From Chromatiaceae bacterium (GTDB lineage: Bacteria > Pseudomonadota > Gammaproteobacteria > Chromatiales > Chromatiaceae): 64,000 nucleotides of DNA. The notes under the pieces were generated by a model. The model saw only the letters and a program-made list of their open reading frames with translations, had not been told where the DNA came from and made no database searches. Each line of letters opens with the position of its first letter. Positions within the stretch are counted from its first letter, which is position 1. The translations under genes were made by a program, and so were the position numbers. Positions 41,601 to 49,549 of this stretch are shown piece by piece. The DNA is taken from positions 248,001-312,000 of the forward strand of contig JACKML010000001.1 in assembly GCA_024235415.1 (NCBI GenBank). Reading direction: 5' to 3'.

Positions 41601-44600
41601 GTTGCCCGATGTGTGCCTGGCCGTCGGCGGGTTCGAAGCTGACAACGAATGACGGCGGCCCGACCTTCGTGGTCTCCTGTTCGCACTCACCGACCGTGTG
41701 ATAGGCACCCTCGACCTGTGCCAGACGCTCGCACCAGACTTTCACCTCGCCCATACGATCATAGGTCACAGTGGTGATGTCACTGTTGCTTTCCGGCGGC
41801 TCGAAGGTGAGCCCGGGTTCCGACTGCCAGATCACCTTGTCTGCGGTCGCTGGTGGGGGCTCGTCGGGAAACTCCTTGTCCGGGTCCACGATGTAGATCT
41901 CGCCGCGACCGAGGTCTTCGGGCGGCGTAGTCACCTGCTTGGTGATGCGGATCGAGGTATCGACGCAGAACGGACTGGTATAAGGCGGCGGGCAGTTCGG
42001 ACCCGCGTCCACCACCGGCGCGCGCGGCCCCACCCCCAGCCCAGCGGCGTTGAGCACGGCAGTGCTGCCGTAGAACACCTGGCCATCGAGACCTTCCAGC
42101 TTCATCGTCGCCGGTGCCGCACGCACCGTGGCCAGCCCGGTGCCCTGTGCGCCGTCGGCATCGGCCACCTCGACCGAAACACTCCAGTCGCCGGCCCAAA
42201 GAGGCGTCAGGGTGGCGTGGGCGCCGCTGCCGACTGCACCCGACCAGCTGTAGCTGTAAGGCGGCTTGCCACCGCTGATCGAGGCGTTCAGCGACACCGG
42301 CCTGCCGACCGCCACGGCATCCGCCGGTGCGCCCAGTTTCACCGTGAGCACAGGTGGCTGCTCGGGCCTGGTCGGCACCAAGGGGGCCTCCTGATCAAGG
42401 CACTTCGTCACATAGGCGATCTGCGGCACAACCGGATCCGGGTAGGGGAACGGCAGCCGATGCGCCTTGCTCAGTTCCTCGACCTCACGGAACCACTGTT
42501 CATGCTCGTAGCCGGCGCTGTCCAGGCGGAAGACGATGTCCGGAAGCACCTTCAGCGACTCACGTATCCGCCGGCCCTCCGCCCAGTGATCCTCCTTCAG
42601 TCTGCCGACGCAGTCCTCATGGTACTGGTAGGCCTGCTTTTCGCATTGCTCCCGGCAGTCCCTGCAGCCGGCGTTGCACTTTTCCTGAAACTCGTCGCGC
42701 TTGCGCTCCATCGCGTGGTAGATCCGGTTCCAGCTGGCGTCATTGACCTGCTGCAACGCGACCAGATAGGCCTTCCACTTCACCAGCCACGCCAGGCGAT
42801 CCTGCTTGATATCCTGCAACGCCTGGTTGATGGTGCCGATACGCTCCAGGTACGTATCGGGCTTTTGCTCCCGGCGAGTCGCCTTCTCCGCTTCAAGCAG
42901 ATCGGTCAGCCGTTGCCAGTCGCGTGCCTGTCGCGCCGCCGCCACTGCTGCCGCAAGGTCACCTGCGGCTGCGGTCGCCGTGACCTTGCCGCCGTCATCA
43001 TCAGCCGGTTTGCCACCTTCCTTCCCGCTGTCGGGATCGCCCTTTCCCGGTTCGTCCCCAAGCTCGGATGGCACGACCGTCGCGCGGCCCTCTGCCAGCA
43101 CCTTGGCCCGTTCGCGATTGAAGTGGTCGGTCAACTGAGCCACCACCATACCGGCCCCGTCGACCTTGACTTCGATCTTTTCACCGTAAGGTGACTGCGA
43201 ACTCAACGGGCCATCGAGTTGCCACCGCCAGTAGTACTCCGACGGCGGCGAGCCCGACGTCAGGCTCGCCGTGGCAATCGTGGCACTACCCTTGAGCGGG
43301 TTGTACGGTTTTAGCGTGACCTCGACCTTGAGCGACTGCAGCAGGCAGAGCTCAAGCGTTTTGCCCGCATCGCCGGTCAGGAACCCCGCAAACTCGTACT
43401 CTCTCTTGGCGGTCTCGAGGCGGATCGCGTAATCGCTGGCGGTGCGCCGATAAAAATCGCGTTCACCGGCGGCCAGCGCGTACGGCATCGCGAAGACGAA
43501 GGTCATCGCAGCGTCGCTGAGCGCCTTGTTCTCGACCTCGCTCGCTTTCAACGGCAAAAGCCCGGCGTAGGTGTCGCGCACCTCGACATAACGCACCCGC
43601 GCCGCCTCGTAGGCGTCACTCCAGGCAGACTCGTTGTCGGCCAGCGTCTGGTAGTACTCAGCCAGGTTCTCAATGAACGAAACCTTGTGGCGCAACGCGG
43701 CCAGCGTATTGAACGCAGCACTGTGGCAGGGATTTCCCGGATCGAATCCACCTTTGCCGCGGAAACCGAAGTCATCGATCAGCCTGGTGACCTTTTCAAC
43801 GACGCCCTTGCGGCCGTTCTCGATCATCGCCGCCAACTTGGTGATACGCGGCCGGTCGAATTCCGGGTAACCGGTCAGAAACCAGTTGGCCGGCTGATAG
43901 CCGTTCGGGATCTCGGCCATACGCGCCTTGATCCTGCGCACCAACTGTACGATCTGCTGATATTCCTGGACGTAGTGTTTGTAGATGCGGTAGCGCGACA
44001 GCGGCAGGGTCTCATGCTCCATCGCGTTCTTGATCACCTTGGCGTAGCTGTCGGCGCTGCGCTCGGCGTGTCCGACCAGCGAACCGATGTTCAGCTCCGT
44101 CTGCAGTTCGCGCAGCTTCTGCCTGAGCTTTTCGACCTCGCCGTCGTAGTTCTGCGCCACCCGGCGCTCCTCCTCGGCCCACTCCTTGAGGCGGGCGATG
44201 GTCTGGTTCAGCGCCTGGATACGCAGCTGCGCATACTCGCGGACCAGCAGGACAGCCCCTTTGCCCCCGTTCTTCGCCACCCAGTCAGTATCGAACCGCA
44301 ACACCGGTTTTCCGGCATCGTTGTCCATCAGGCGCACACCGAACAGGCGGTCCCAGTATTGCTCATCGGTGTCGGTGAACACCGTCTTCAGCGTATCCCG
44401 CAGGACCGCGATCCTCGGGTACTGGGGAAACACGTAACGTTCGGCATAATCGCGGATCGAGGCGTTGATCGTCGGCACGGTGAACAGGCCATCGGCCAGC
44501 TCCGACTGATAGGGACGGTCCCCTTTTTCACTGAGCAGGTCCTGGTAGGTGAGGTCGTGAAACGCCTGCGCACGATCGAACAGGCCGTTCAGCACCAGCG

Positions 44601-46977
44601 GCTGGTCGCCGCCACCCTCCCAGCTGCCGGACGCGATCCATGCCTGGATCAGGCTTTGGGCGTTGCGCGCGTCGAGCACACCCTCGGCGATAGGCGCGGT
44701 CGCCATCAGCAGACCTGTGACCATCGCCGGGATCTGGCCACCGGGCACCACGCCCATCACCCCGATGGCAATATAAAGACCGGACTCCAGCGCCTTGCGC
44801 CGATCGCCGCTGAAACCGGCCTCGATACCACCGATGATGCCGTCGGCGAAATCACCGACGATCGGCAATGAGGTCACCCAGGCGTTTGCCAGCGCCAGGT
44901 TCTCCTCTTCCGCCGTCATCGGTGGATCGCTGTTCAGGATCATGTAGGTCTGAAACATCCCGCTGGCCACCGCGAACACCGCGTCCATCGGCCCCAGGTC
45001 ACCCTCCGAGCCAAACTGGGTCGGGGTAAGACTGAAGATGTACTCGCGCGTACGGCGCTGCCAGGCGGCCAGTGCAATAGCCTGCCTGGACAGGCGACGT
45101 CCCAGTCGTTGCCCGAGATCCACCACCTGCTCGGGCAGCAGCTTCAGACGCAGGCGCATCTCCATCGGCAGCTGGATCTCGACATCGAGCCAGCCGAGCT
45201 TCTTCAGATCCTCGGCCGGCAACGTGCCCAGCTCCCTGATGGTCTGGCGGACCTCCGGCGTACCGGTGACGATCAGGGCCCCACTGCGTTGGCGCTTCCA
45301 CTCTTCGATCAGGTTTTCGATCGACCTGGGATCATCGGTCAGGTCCATCATGTCGACCGCACCGAGCACCAGGATCTCCTGCCTGGCCTGTTGCAGCTTC
45401 CTGGCAACCGGCCCGTCCGGCAGGCTCTGGCCGGTCGAGAGGTGCATCCGTGCCTCGTAGTAATCGGCCGGCTCGATCTGCCCGGTCGCCCACAGGTGTC
45501 GCAGCAGGCGCGTCGCGACATGGCTGCCACCGTCGCCGCGCAGCAGATCGAGCTGGCGTTCGATATAGCCCAGTACCCGCTTGCCCGACTCCGATCCGCC
45601 GAACTTGCCGCTGAGGACCTTCAGGATTTCTTTGGCGTCTTCACCGGGCACGTCGGCGATAGCGGCCAGGCCGTTGGCCATGTCATTCAGGTCAAACTGG
45701 AGCAGGTGCTTGCGATACAGGACGTCCAGCGCGCCGTCGCCCTGGATCTGGTCGAGTTCCTTTACCAGGCGGTCGACATCCAGGATCAGCTGATTCTGCA
45801 CCGCCTGGCGCATCGCCCGCTGCACGCCCTGTGTTACCTGCTCCTCCCACATCCCGAGCTGGGAGAGCATCGCCGAGGCATTCTCGGGGTTCCTGGCAAT
45901 ACCACGGGCCACCATGAACGCGACCTGTTCGTCCGCATCCATGTGCAGCAACAGTGCGACGTCGTCGACATCGCCCCAGATCCGGTCGACGTACTTTGCG
46001 GTACCCCCCAATCCACCTTCGCCGTGCTTGAAGAACATCGCGTAATCGCTGGCGACCTTAGCGAACTTGGCGCGCCGGCTGGTCGGCATCAGGGCCATCA
46101 CCTGTTCACGCAGGTTGTCGGACAGGGCCTCGAACCCTCCCGGCTTCAGCACCCAGTTGCCGGCTGCGTCCTGGGCGATCCATCGGACCTTGTTTTCGTC
46201 GCCCAGATAATCGAGGACGAAGAAACGCTGGCCTGCGCCGCCGCGGTACATGTCCTTGGCCGACGACCTCACCTGCGCCTCGAGGTTCTTCTTGAGTGCT
46301 TCACGCAGTTCCTTCTCCAGCAACTCGATGGCGTTCGCGTCTCCCGCCTGCTGGGCCGCCTTGGCCCTGGCCAGTGCGTCCTTGAGATCCGCGTATCCGA
46401 AGTTGGGCAGATCGGAGGCCACCACCTCCAGCGCATCACTGTTCAGTCGGGAGGGGATCGTCAGGCCATTGCTGCGCGCCGCCGCGAGAAAATCATCGCC
46501 GGCGTCGTTGGCCAGGATTGCCGCCGTGGTCTCCCCTATTGCGGCATCGATGCTCGACCGCGCCTTGCTCGTGTTGTTGCCGACATACAGCAGGTCGATA
46601 TCGCGCCCCGCCTTGCACGATCCGCTGGCCAGAAACACATCGGCCGACTCGCCGAGGGACTCCGCCGCCTGGCGCGCCGACTCACCCACGACGCGGACAC
46701 GCAGCTGCTGCACCTGATCCTGGATCGCCTGCGGCAGCCTGGACATGTTTTGTTCGTACCAACCGAGGTCGGTCGTCAGCAGGAGCAGGGTCGCATCAGA
46801 GGGTGGCTTGCCCGGGTTTTTTACGATGGCCTCGAGCAGAAACGCGCCCAGGGGGTCGGCATGCAGCGGCACGGCGACAAGCAACAGCAGGAGCAGCAGG
46901 AAGGCGCGCCAGGCGAAGCGCACTGCGCGTGTGATCTCACCCAAAGTGCCAGGGAGGGATTTGCCCCAACGCTGCAT
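38659..46977 (-). CDS. Giant exported modular protein (2,772 residues), function unknown
   Basis: ATG 46977 has GGGGGA 4 nt upstream. Residues 1-41 are a signal peptide with a poly-Leu core. Modules, read by eye: alpha-helical region 42-1210 with a hydrophobic Gly/Ala-rich hairpin at about 705-770 and coiled coil at about 913-965; a Cys cluster C1434-x3-C1438-x2-C1441-x3-C1445-x10-C1456; a PKD/Ig-like domain at about 1545-1620; further beta-rich segments to 1980; an Ala/Pro/Thr linker 1978-2014; a helical TPR-like region 2015-2225; an Ala/Val hydrophobic stretch 2240-2268; a beta domain 2300-2440; a concanavalin-like domain about 2518-2655; and a C-terminal beta domain 2672-2772 (NGDQVTGSYRSDGGEIIGTY). 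No catalytic motif was identified. The codon pattern resembles its neighbours. It is probably a periplasmic or surface scaffold; that role is inference. Confidence 0.85.
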   Translation of the reverse strand: MQRWGKSLPGTLGEITRAVRFAWRAFLLLLLLLVAVPLHADPLGAFLLEAIVKNPGKPPSDATLLLLTTDLGWYEQNMSRLPQAIQDQVQQLRVRVVGESARQAAESLGESADVFLASGSCKAGRDIDLLYVGNNTSKARSSIDAAIGETTAAILANDAGDDFLAAARSNGLTIPSRLNSDALEVVASDLPNFGYADLKDALARAKAAQQAGDANAIELLEKELREALKKNLEAQVRSSAKDMYRGGAGQRFFVLDYLGDENKVRWIAQDAAGNWVLKPGGFEALSDNLREQVMALMPTSRRAKFAKVASDYAMFFKHGEGGLGGTAKYVDRIWGDVDDVALLLHMDADEQVAFMVARGIARNPENASAMLSQLGMWEEQVTQGVQRAMRQAVQNQLILDVDRLVKELDQIQGDGALDVLYRKHLLQFDLNDMANGLAAIADVPGEDAKEILKVLSGKFGGSESGKRVLGYIERQLDLLRGDGGSHVATRLLRHLWATGQIEPADYYEARMHLSTGQSLPDGPVARKLQQARQEILVLGAVDMMDLTDDPRSIENLIEEWKRQRSGALIVTGTPEVRQTIRELGTLPAEDLKKLGWLDVEIQLPMEMRLRLKLLPEQVVDLGQRLGRRLSRQAIALAAWQRRTREYIFSLTPTQFGSEGDLGPMDAVFAVASGMFQTYMILNSDPPMTAEEENLALANAWVTSLPIVGDFADGIIGGIEAGFSGDRRKALESGLYIAIGVMGVVPGGQIPAMVTGLLMATAPIAEGVLDARNAQSLIQAWIASGSWEGGGDQPLVLNGLFDRAQAFHDLTYQDLLSEKGDRPYQSELADGLFTVPTINASIRDYAERYVFPQYPRIAVLRDTLKTVFTDTDEQYWDRLFGVRLMDNDAGKPVLRFDTDWVAKNGGKGAVLLVREYAQLRIQALNQTIARLKEWAEEERRVAQNYDGEVEKLRQKLRELQTELNIGSLVGHAERSADSYAKVIKNAMEHETLPLSRYRIYKHYVQEYQQIVQLVRRIKARMAEIPNGYQPANWFLTGYPEFDRPRITKLAAMIENGRKGVVEKVTRLIDDFGFRGKGGFDPGNPCHSAAFNTLAALRHKVSFIENLAEYYQTLADNESAWSDAYEAARVRYVEVRDTYAGLLPLKASEVENKALSDAAMTFVFAMPYALAAGERDFYRRTASDYAIRLETAKREYEFAGFLTGDAGKTLELCLLQSLKVEVTLKPYNPLKGSATIATASLTSGSPPSEYYWRWQLDGPLSSQSPYGEKIEVKVDGAGMVVAQLTDHFNRERAKVLAEGRATVVPSELGDEPGKGDPDSGKEGGKPADDDGGKVTATAAAGDLAAAVAAARQARDWQRLTDLLEAEKATRREQKPDTYLERIGTINQALQDIKQDRLAWLVKWKAYLVALQQVNDASWNRIYHAMERKRDEFQEKCNAGCRDCREQCEKQAYQYHEDCVGRLKEDHWAEGRRIRESLKVLPDIVFRLDSAGYEHEQWFREVEELSKAHRLPFPYPDPVVPQIAYVTKCLDQEAPLVPTRPEQPPVLTVKLGAPADAVAVGRPVSLNASISGGKPPYSYSWSGAVGSGAHATLTPLWAGDWSVSVEVADADGAQGTGLATVRAAPATMKLEGLDGQVFYGSTAVLNAAGLGVGPRAPVVDAGPNCPPPYTSPFCVDTSIRITKQVTTPPEDLGRGEIYIVDPDKEFPDEPPPATADKVIWQSEPGLTFEPPESNSDITTVTYDRMGEVKVWCERLAQVEGAYHTVGECEQETTKVGPPSFVVSFEPADGQAHIGQRVIATVHARPGVPERLIDYRWFDPPSSNRWELDANAGRIAFTVLDTRPIKLSALARVPVHGDEIAEIASSYTGVGYSVNAWVVEPPNPPMTWDPVKGGLQPVPRGQCATHERITLRAELQGGVAPDGLRWQWSVNEGTGLSNPISQTPTVSRSEPGDIQARVTASDRDGRKLGEAEVGFSVVALRSAPATGPEKAAAAATSSETAPAAAVATATPSAPTSKPAFDQMVQEARDQVRRGDMQAAEQAVIQARKRDRAKAVGVVNEVARAAADSGWKAAHARDFNTALNDLRVANRLAPKAGKIAEKLARTERSAKQWPTVEAKAAEFDRLLADRQVWSAHAAMREMEELQFNMPGQMSNPLSQRVMDDFNHALEAYNAFMQEKSELHTRYFREQNWQAMLDSALATRGVWELNANGDKDVQGRIDFARQMLREQSAGSGKSVGPEGSNMADAVVAAVVTAAATAAVAVESAASVPPPDEAAAIAAQQIEQGPGQKAKQKAEQPAPVRNGKSATLTPGWDRTDSPLASGKVEWESKDLRNGQRRFAATFVLKGAEPNHSYTVGVHFFEPPGTSLPPVSQFGGRMLGNTRTTLSREGRTATILGGWDFGQLTTNAKGNGRATFRFEIPAAEYHLQFTVRQGECDPTRGVTAGCDAVYRSGGRFAEAFESIEAPRQVAKAAKAQPATREAVKLGPKKLHPIETGAGVYEVRQKGGEVRVRKTGPNPGGLQHAGMGLGVEELGGPVAGDFEVSIAFDKAKIDGDGLNQIELQTRYEGGAVFYVVRDREGRGCHVWAPGIQGDGVGGSSGSLRIVRSGGQVTGYCNDQALWSTRIDAPLVGLQFVLQNNDSSNDPTSVTFSKFRFRSIAGGQPATDDPVSASPAAGIAGNWKTSYQLATLAQNGDQVTGSYRSDGGEIIGTYRNGVLEGFWIENRSDKRCATPKGAQGRFHWGRLRWVFTGDRFVGDWGHCDGPLDKKGDWTGARE

Positions 46978-47144
46978 TCGTCCCCCAGGGGGCCGGGCGA
47001 CATCCGACCGGCCGGCATCGGGTTGCCCGACATGGACAGCCCTCAGCGCTCAGGTTAACCCCGATACAATTAAGGTTATTTGACGGGCGTTAAGGACCGC
47101 GGGATTCAACCATGACCCACAAAGGAACGCCGTTCTGAGACAGA

Positions 47145-47582
47145 TCAGGCCCGCTGCTGCCGCGCCCAGGCGACGATGCCGGCGGCATCGAGTGCACCGG
47201 ACATCCGGCTGACCTCGCGGCCGCGCGCAAACAGGATCATCGTCGGGATGCTGCGGATATTGAACTGCGCGGCAATCGCCTGCTGTTCCTCGGTGTTGAC
47301 CTTCAGCAGACGGTAACCGGGTTCGAGCTGCCTGGCCGCTTTTTCGAAAGCGGGCGCCATCGCGCGGCAGGGCCCACACCAGGGCGCCCAGAAATCGACC
47401 AGCAGCGGGATGTCACTGCGCGTCAACTGGGTCTGAAATCCGCTCGCCCCAACCTCCGCGGGATGGCCTTCGAACAACGCCGCCTTGCAGCGCCCGCACT
47501 TGCCCCCGGCGCCAAGTCGCTCGACCGGCACCCGGTTGACACCACCACAATGTGCACAAACGACATGCCTGGAATCACTCAC
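47145..47582 (-). CDS. trxC: Thioredoxin 2 (zinc-containing)
   Basis: The 145-residue protein begins with a zinc-ribbon (C9-x2-C12, C29-x2-C32), then a thioredoxin domain with the active site WCGPC (C69, C72) and the cis-proline loop IRSIPTMILF. E. coli TrxC has the same layout (139 residues) and is a cytosolic disulfide reductase induced by oxidative stress. The gene is divergent from the cnoX-like gene with 137 bp between, and ends 167 bp before the giant protein gene. Confidence 0.95.
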   Translation of the reverse strand: MSDSRHVVCAHCGGVNRVPVERLGAGGKCGRCKAALFEGHPAEVGASGFQTQLTRSDIPLLVDFWAPWCGPCRAMAPAFEKAARQLEPGYRLLKVNTEEQQAIAAQFNIRSIPTMILFARGREVSRMSGALDAAGIVAWARQQRA

Positions 47583-47719
47583 GACTTTCTCCGGCTGACC
47601 TGGGACTGAAATTCAGATGCGGGCGCAGCGTCCGTAAATCAAGTGCCGTGCGGGACTTGCAATTGTGGTCCGCGGCCCGCACCTTCGCGCGATCGCCATA
47701 ACCCGGGAGCAGCCTTGTC

Positions 47720-48580
47720 ATGACCGACTCACCGTTCGTCTTCGACGTCGATCAGAGCAACTACGAGCAGATCGTGCTGCAGGGATCACACCAGGTCCCG
47801 GTGCTGGTCGACTTCTGGGCCACCTGGTGCCAGCCCTGCCAACTGCTGATGCCTTTGCTGGCGAAGCTGGCCGACGAGTTTCAGGGCCGCTTCGTCCTGG
47901 CCAAGATCAATACCGAGGAGCAGCAGGCGATTGCCGCCCAGTTCGGCATCCGCAGCATTCCCACGGTGAAGCTGTTCAAGAATGGCGCGCCGGTGGACGA
48001 GTTCATGGGTGCCCTGCCGGAGGCACAGATCCGCACCTTCCTCGAAAAGCATCTGCCACGGCCCTCGGATGGATCGGTGGCTCAGGCAGAGCAACGTCTG
48101 CTGGCCGGCGATGCGGCAGGGGCACTCGAACTGCTGTCAGAGGCTGCGTCGGCAGATCCCGGCAATCCGCGCATCATCCTGACGATGGCGCAGGTACATG
48201 CCGCGTCCGGCGATATCACTGCGGCCGAGCAGGCACTCGATTCACTGCCCGCCGCTGAGCAGGACACCCCCGAGACCAAGCGGCTGCGAGGCCAGCTGTT
48301 TTTCGACCGGATCGCGCTGGATGCCGAACCCATGGAGACGCTGGCAGGACGGGTCGCAGAGACGCCAGACGACAGCGCCGCGCGCTACCAGCTGGCAGCG
48401 CACGAGGTGATGGCGAACGATATCGAGTCGGCCTTCGAGGACCTGCTGCAGATCATGCAGACGGACCGCAAATTCGGTGACGACGCCGCGCGCAACGCGC
48501 TGCTGCGGCTGTTCGAGATGCTGGGCGACGACCCGGCGATCAGGCGTTACCGGGCACGCATGTTCACGCTGCTGCACTGA
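47720..48580 (+). CDS. cnoX: Thioredoxin-TPR co-chaperone, CnoX/YbbN type
   Basis: This 286-residue protein has a thioredoxin fold in residues about 5-110 and a helical TPR-like region to the end (ERLLAGDAAGALELLSEAAS, VHAASGDITAAEQALDS). E. coli CnoX has a non-reactive SxxC site, but here the site is WCQPC (C37, C40), as in redox-active homologues. It is therefore expected to hold and possibly reduce clients for GroEL. It ends 4 bp from convergent trmO. Start ATG 47720 has GGGAGC about 11 nt upstream. Confidence 0.92.
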   Translation: MTDSPFVFDVDQSNYEQIVLQGSHQVPVLVDFWATWCQPCQLLMPLLAKLADEFQGRFVLAKINTEEQQAIAAQFGIRSIPTVKLFKNGAPVDEFMGALPEAQIRTFLEKHLPRPSDGSVAQAEQRLLAGDAAGALELLSEAASADPGNPRIILTMAQVHAASGDITAAEQALDSLPAAEQDTPETKRLRGQLFFDRIALDAEPMETLAGRVAETPDDSAARYQLAAHEVMANDIESAFEDLLQIMQTDRKFGDDAARNALLRLFEMLGDDPAIRRYRARMFTLLH

Positions 48581-48584
48581 CCAC

Positions 48585-49316
48585 TCAATCGGCTTCAGCG
48601 AGGTCGAGATCCAGCACCTGCAGCCCCGCCTCATTGACCACCCAGCGCACGTTGCGGCCGGCCAGACGTGCGCCATAGATCCGCTCCGGCTCGGCACCGC
48701 GGCGGTATGCCGGCCGCGGGTCGAGTGCGAGAACCCCGCTGATCAAGGCCCGCAGCGAGGCACCATCCACAAGCTGCGCCAGCGTGGCCTCGGCGCGGGC
48801 AGAGAACGCCACCTGCAACGGTGGCACCGGTGCCTCAGGCGCAAACCCACCGGCCGCATCGGCAATCGCATCGGCGTACGGCAGATATGGCTTGATATCG
48901 AGGATCGGCGTGCCGTCGAGCAGGTCCACCCCGGATACCCGCAGACGCGGTGAGGGGCCGCTCACGACGTCGAGCAGACGCACCGCCGACAGGCCGAGAA
49001 AATTGGGCCGGAACGGTGAACGGCTCGCCCACACGCCGACCTCCCGGTTGCCGCCGAGGCGCGGCGGCCGCACCTTGGCCCGCCATCCCTGATCCACACA
49101 ACGGTCGAATAAAAAGGTCAGCCAGACGTGGGAAAAACCCTGCAGCCCCTGCAGCATCGCCGGGTCGTCGAACGGGGGCAGGAAGACGACTTCTCCGGTG
49201 GCCTCCAAAACCAGCCCGGACTGGCGCGGGACCGCGAATTTTTCCTCGAACGGCGAACGCATGACGGCAACCGGTTCGAGCTTTATTTCCTGAATGGCAT
49301 CCATAATCGAGCTCAT
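48585..49316 (-). CDS. trmO: tRNA (adenine37-N6)-methyltransferase TrmO/TsaA
   Basis: From ATG 49316 the product is 243 residues (E. coli TrmO has 235). The N-terminal UPF0066 beta-barrel domain holds the SAM-binding and conserved motifs LQGFSHVWLTFLFD, GVWASRSPFRPNFLGLSAVRL and ILDIKPYLPYAD. The C-terminal domain carries DPRPAYRRG. It methylates the t6A37 modification of tRNA-Thr. A start at 49304 is also possible. A much longer in-frame reading upstream has no family similarity. Confidence 0.92.
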   Translation of the reverse strand: MSSIMDAIQEIKLEPVAVMRSPFEEKFAVPRQSGLVLEATGEVVFLPPFDDPAMLQGLQGFSHVWLTFLFDRCVDQGWRAKVRPPRLGGNREVGVWASRSPFRPNFLGLSAVRLLDVVSGPSPRLRVSGVDLLDGTPILDIKPYLPYADAIADAAGGFAPEAPVPPLQVAFSARAEATLAQLVDGASLRALISGVLALDPRPAYRRGAEPERIYGARLAGRNVRWVVNEAGLQVLDLDLAEAD

Positions 49317-49483
49317 CGGCGCCTGGTGGTACAGGCCTATCGGATGGGTGGTCAAATTACCGCAGATCGAGGTGCCAAGCTGCGGTATCTTGTCTCCCTG
49401 GCAACGATCTGCGGATTCCCGCAAGTGTGCCCTAAAGCTATCGACGATTCAGTCGCTATTGGCCTGAATCAGGAGGTTTCACC

Positions 49484-49549
49484 ATGACCAGGGCACAGAC
49501 GCCGCGGGCCAGTTCGCAACCCTCGCCCGGCTACATGCCACGCACCTGA
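49484..49549 (+). CDS. 21-codon leader ORF coupled to the GGDEF-EAL gene
   Basis: A consensus Shine-Dalgarno AGGAGG (49471-49476) lies 7 nt before ATG 49484. The frame runs 21 codons (MTRAQTP to GYMPRT) and stops at TGA 49547-49549, whose last A is the first base of the next ATG (TGATG). The downstream gene has no ribosome-binding site of its own, so its translation may depend on this ORF. It is too short for composition-based support; the ribosome-binding site and overlap are the evidence. Confidence 0.55.
   Translation: MTRAQTPRASSQPSPGYMPRT

Noticed and set aside
45109..47058. Open frame of 649 codons on the plus strand opposite the giant gene
   Set aside because: It is antisense to a gene with signal peptide and ribosome-binding site and has no domain or ribosome-binding site; a GC-driven shadow.
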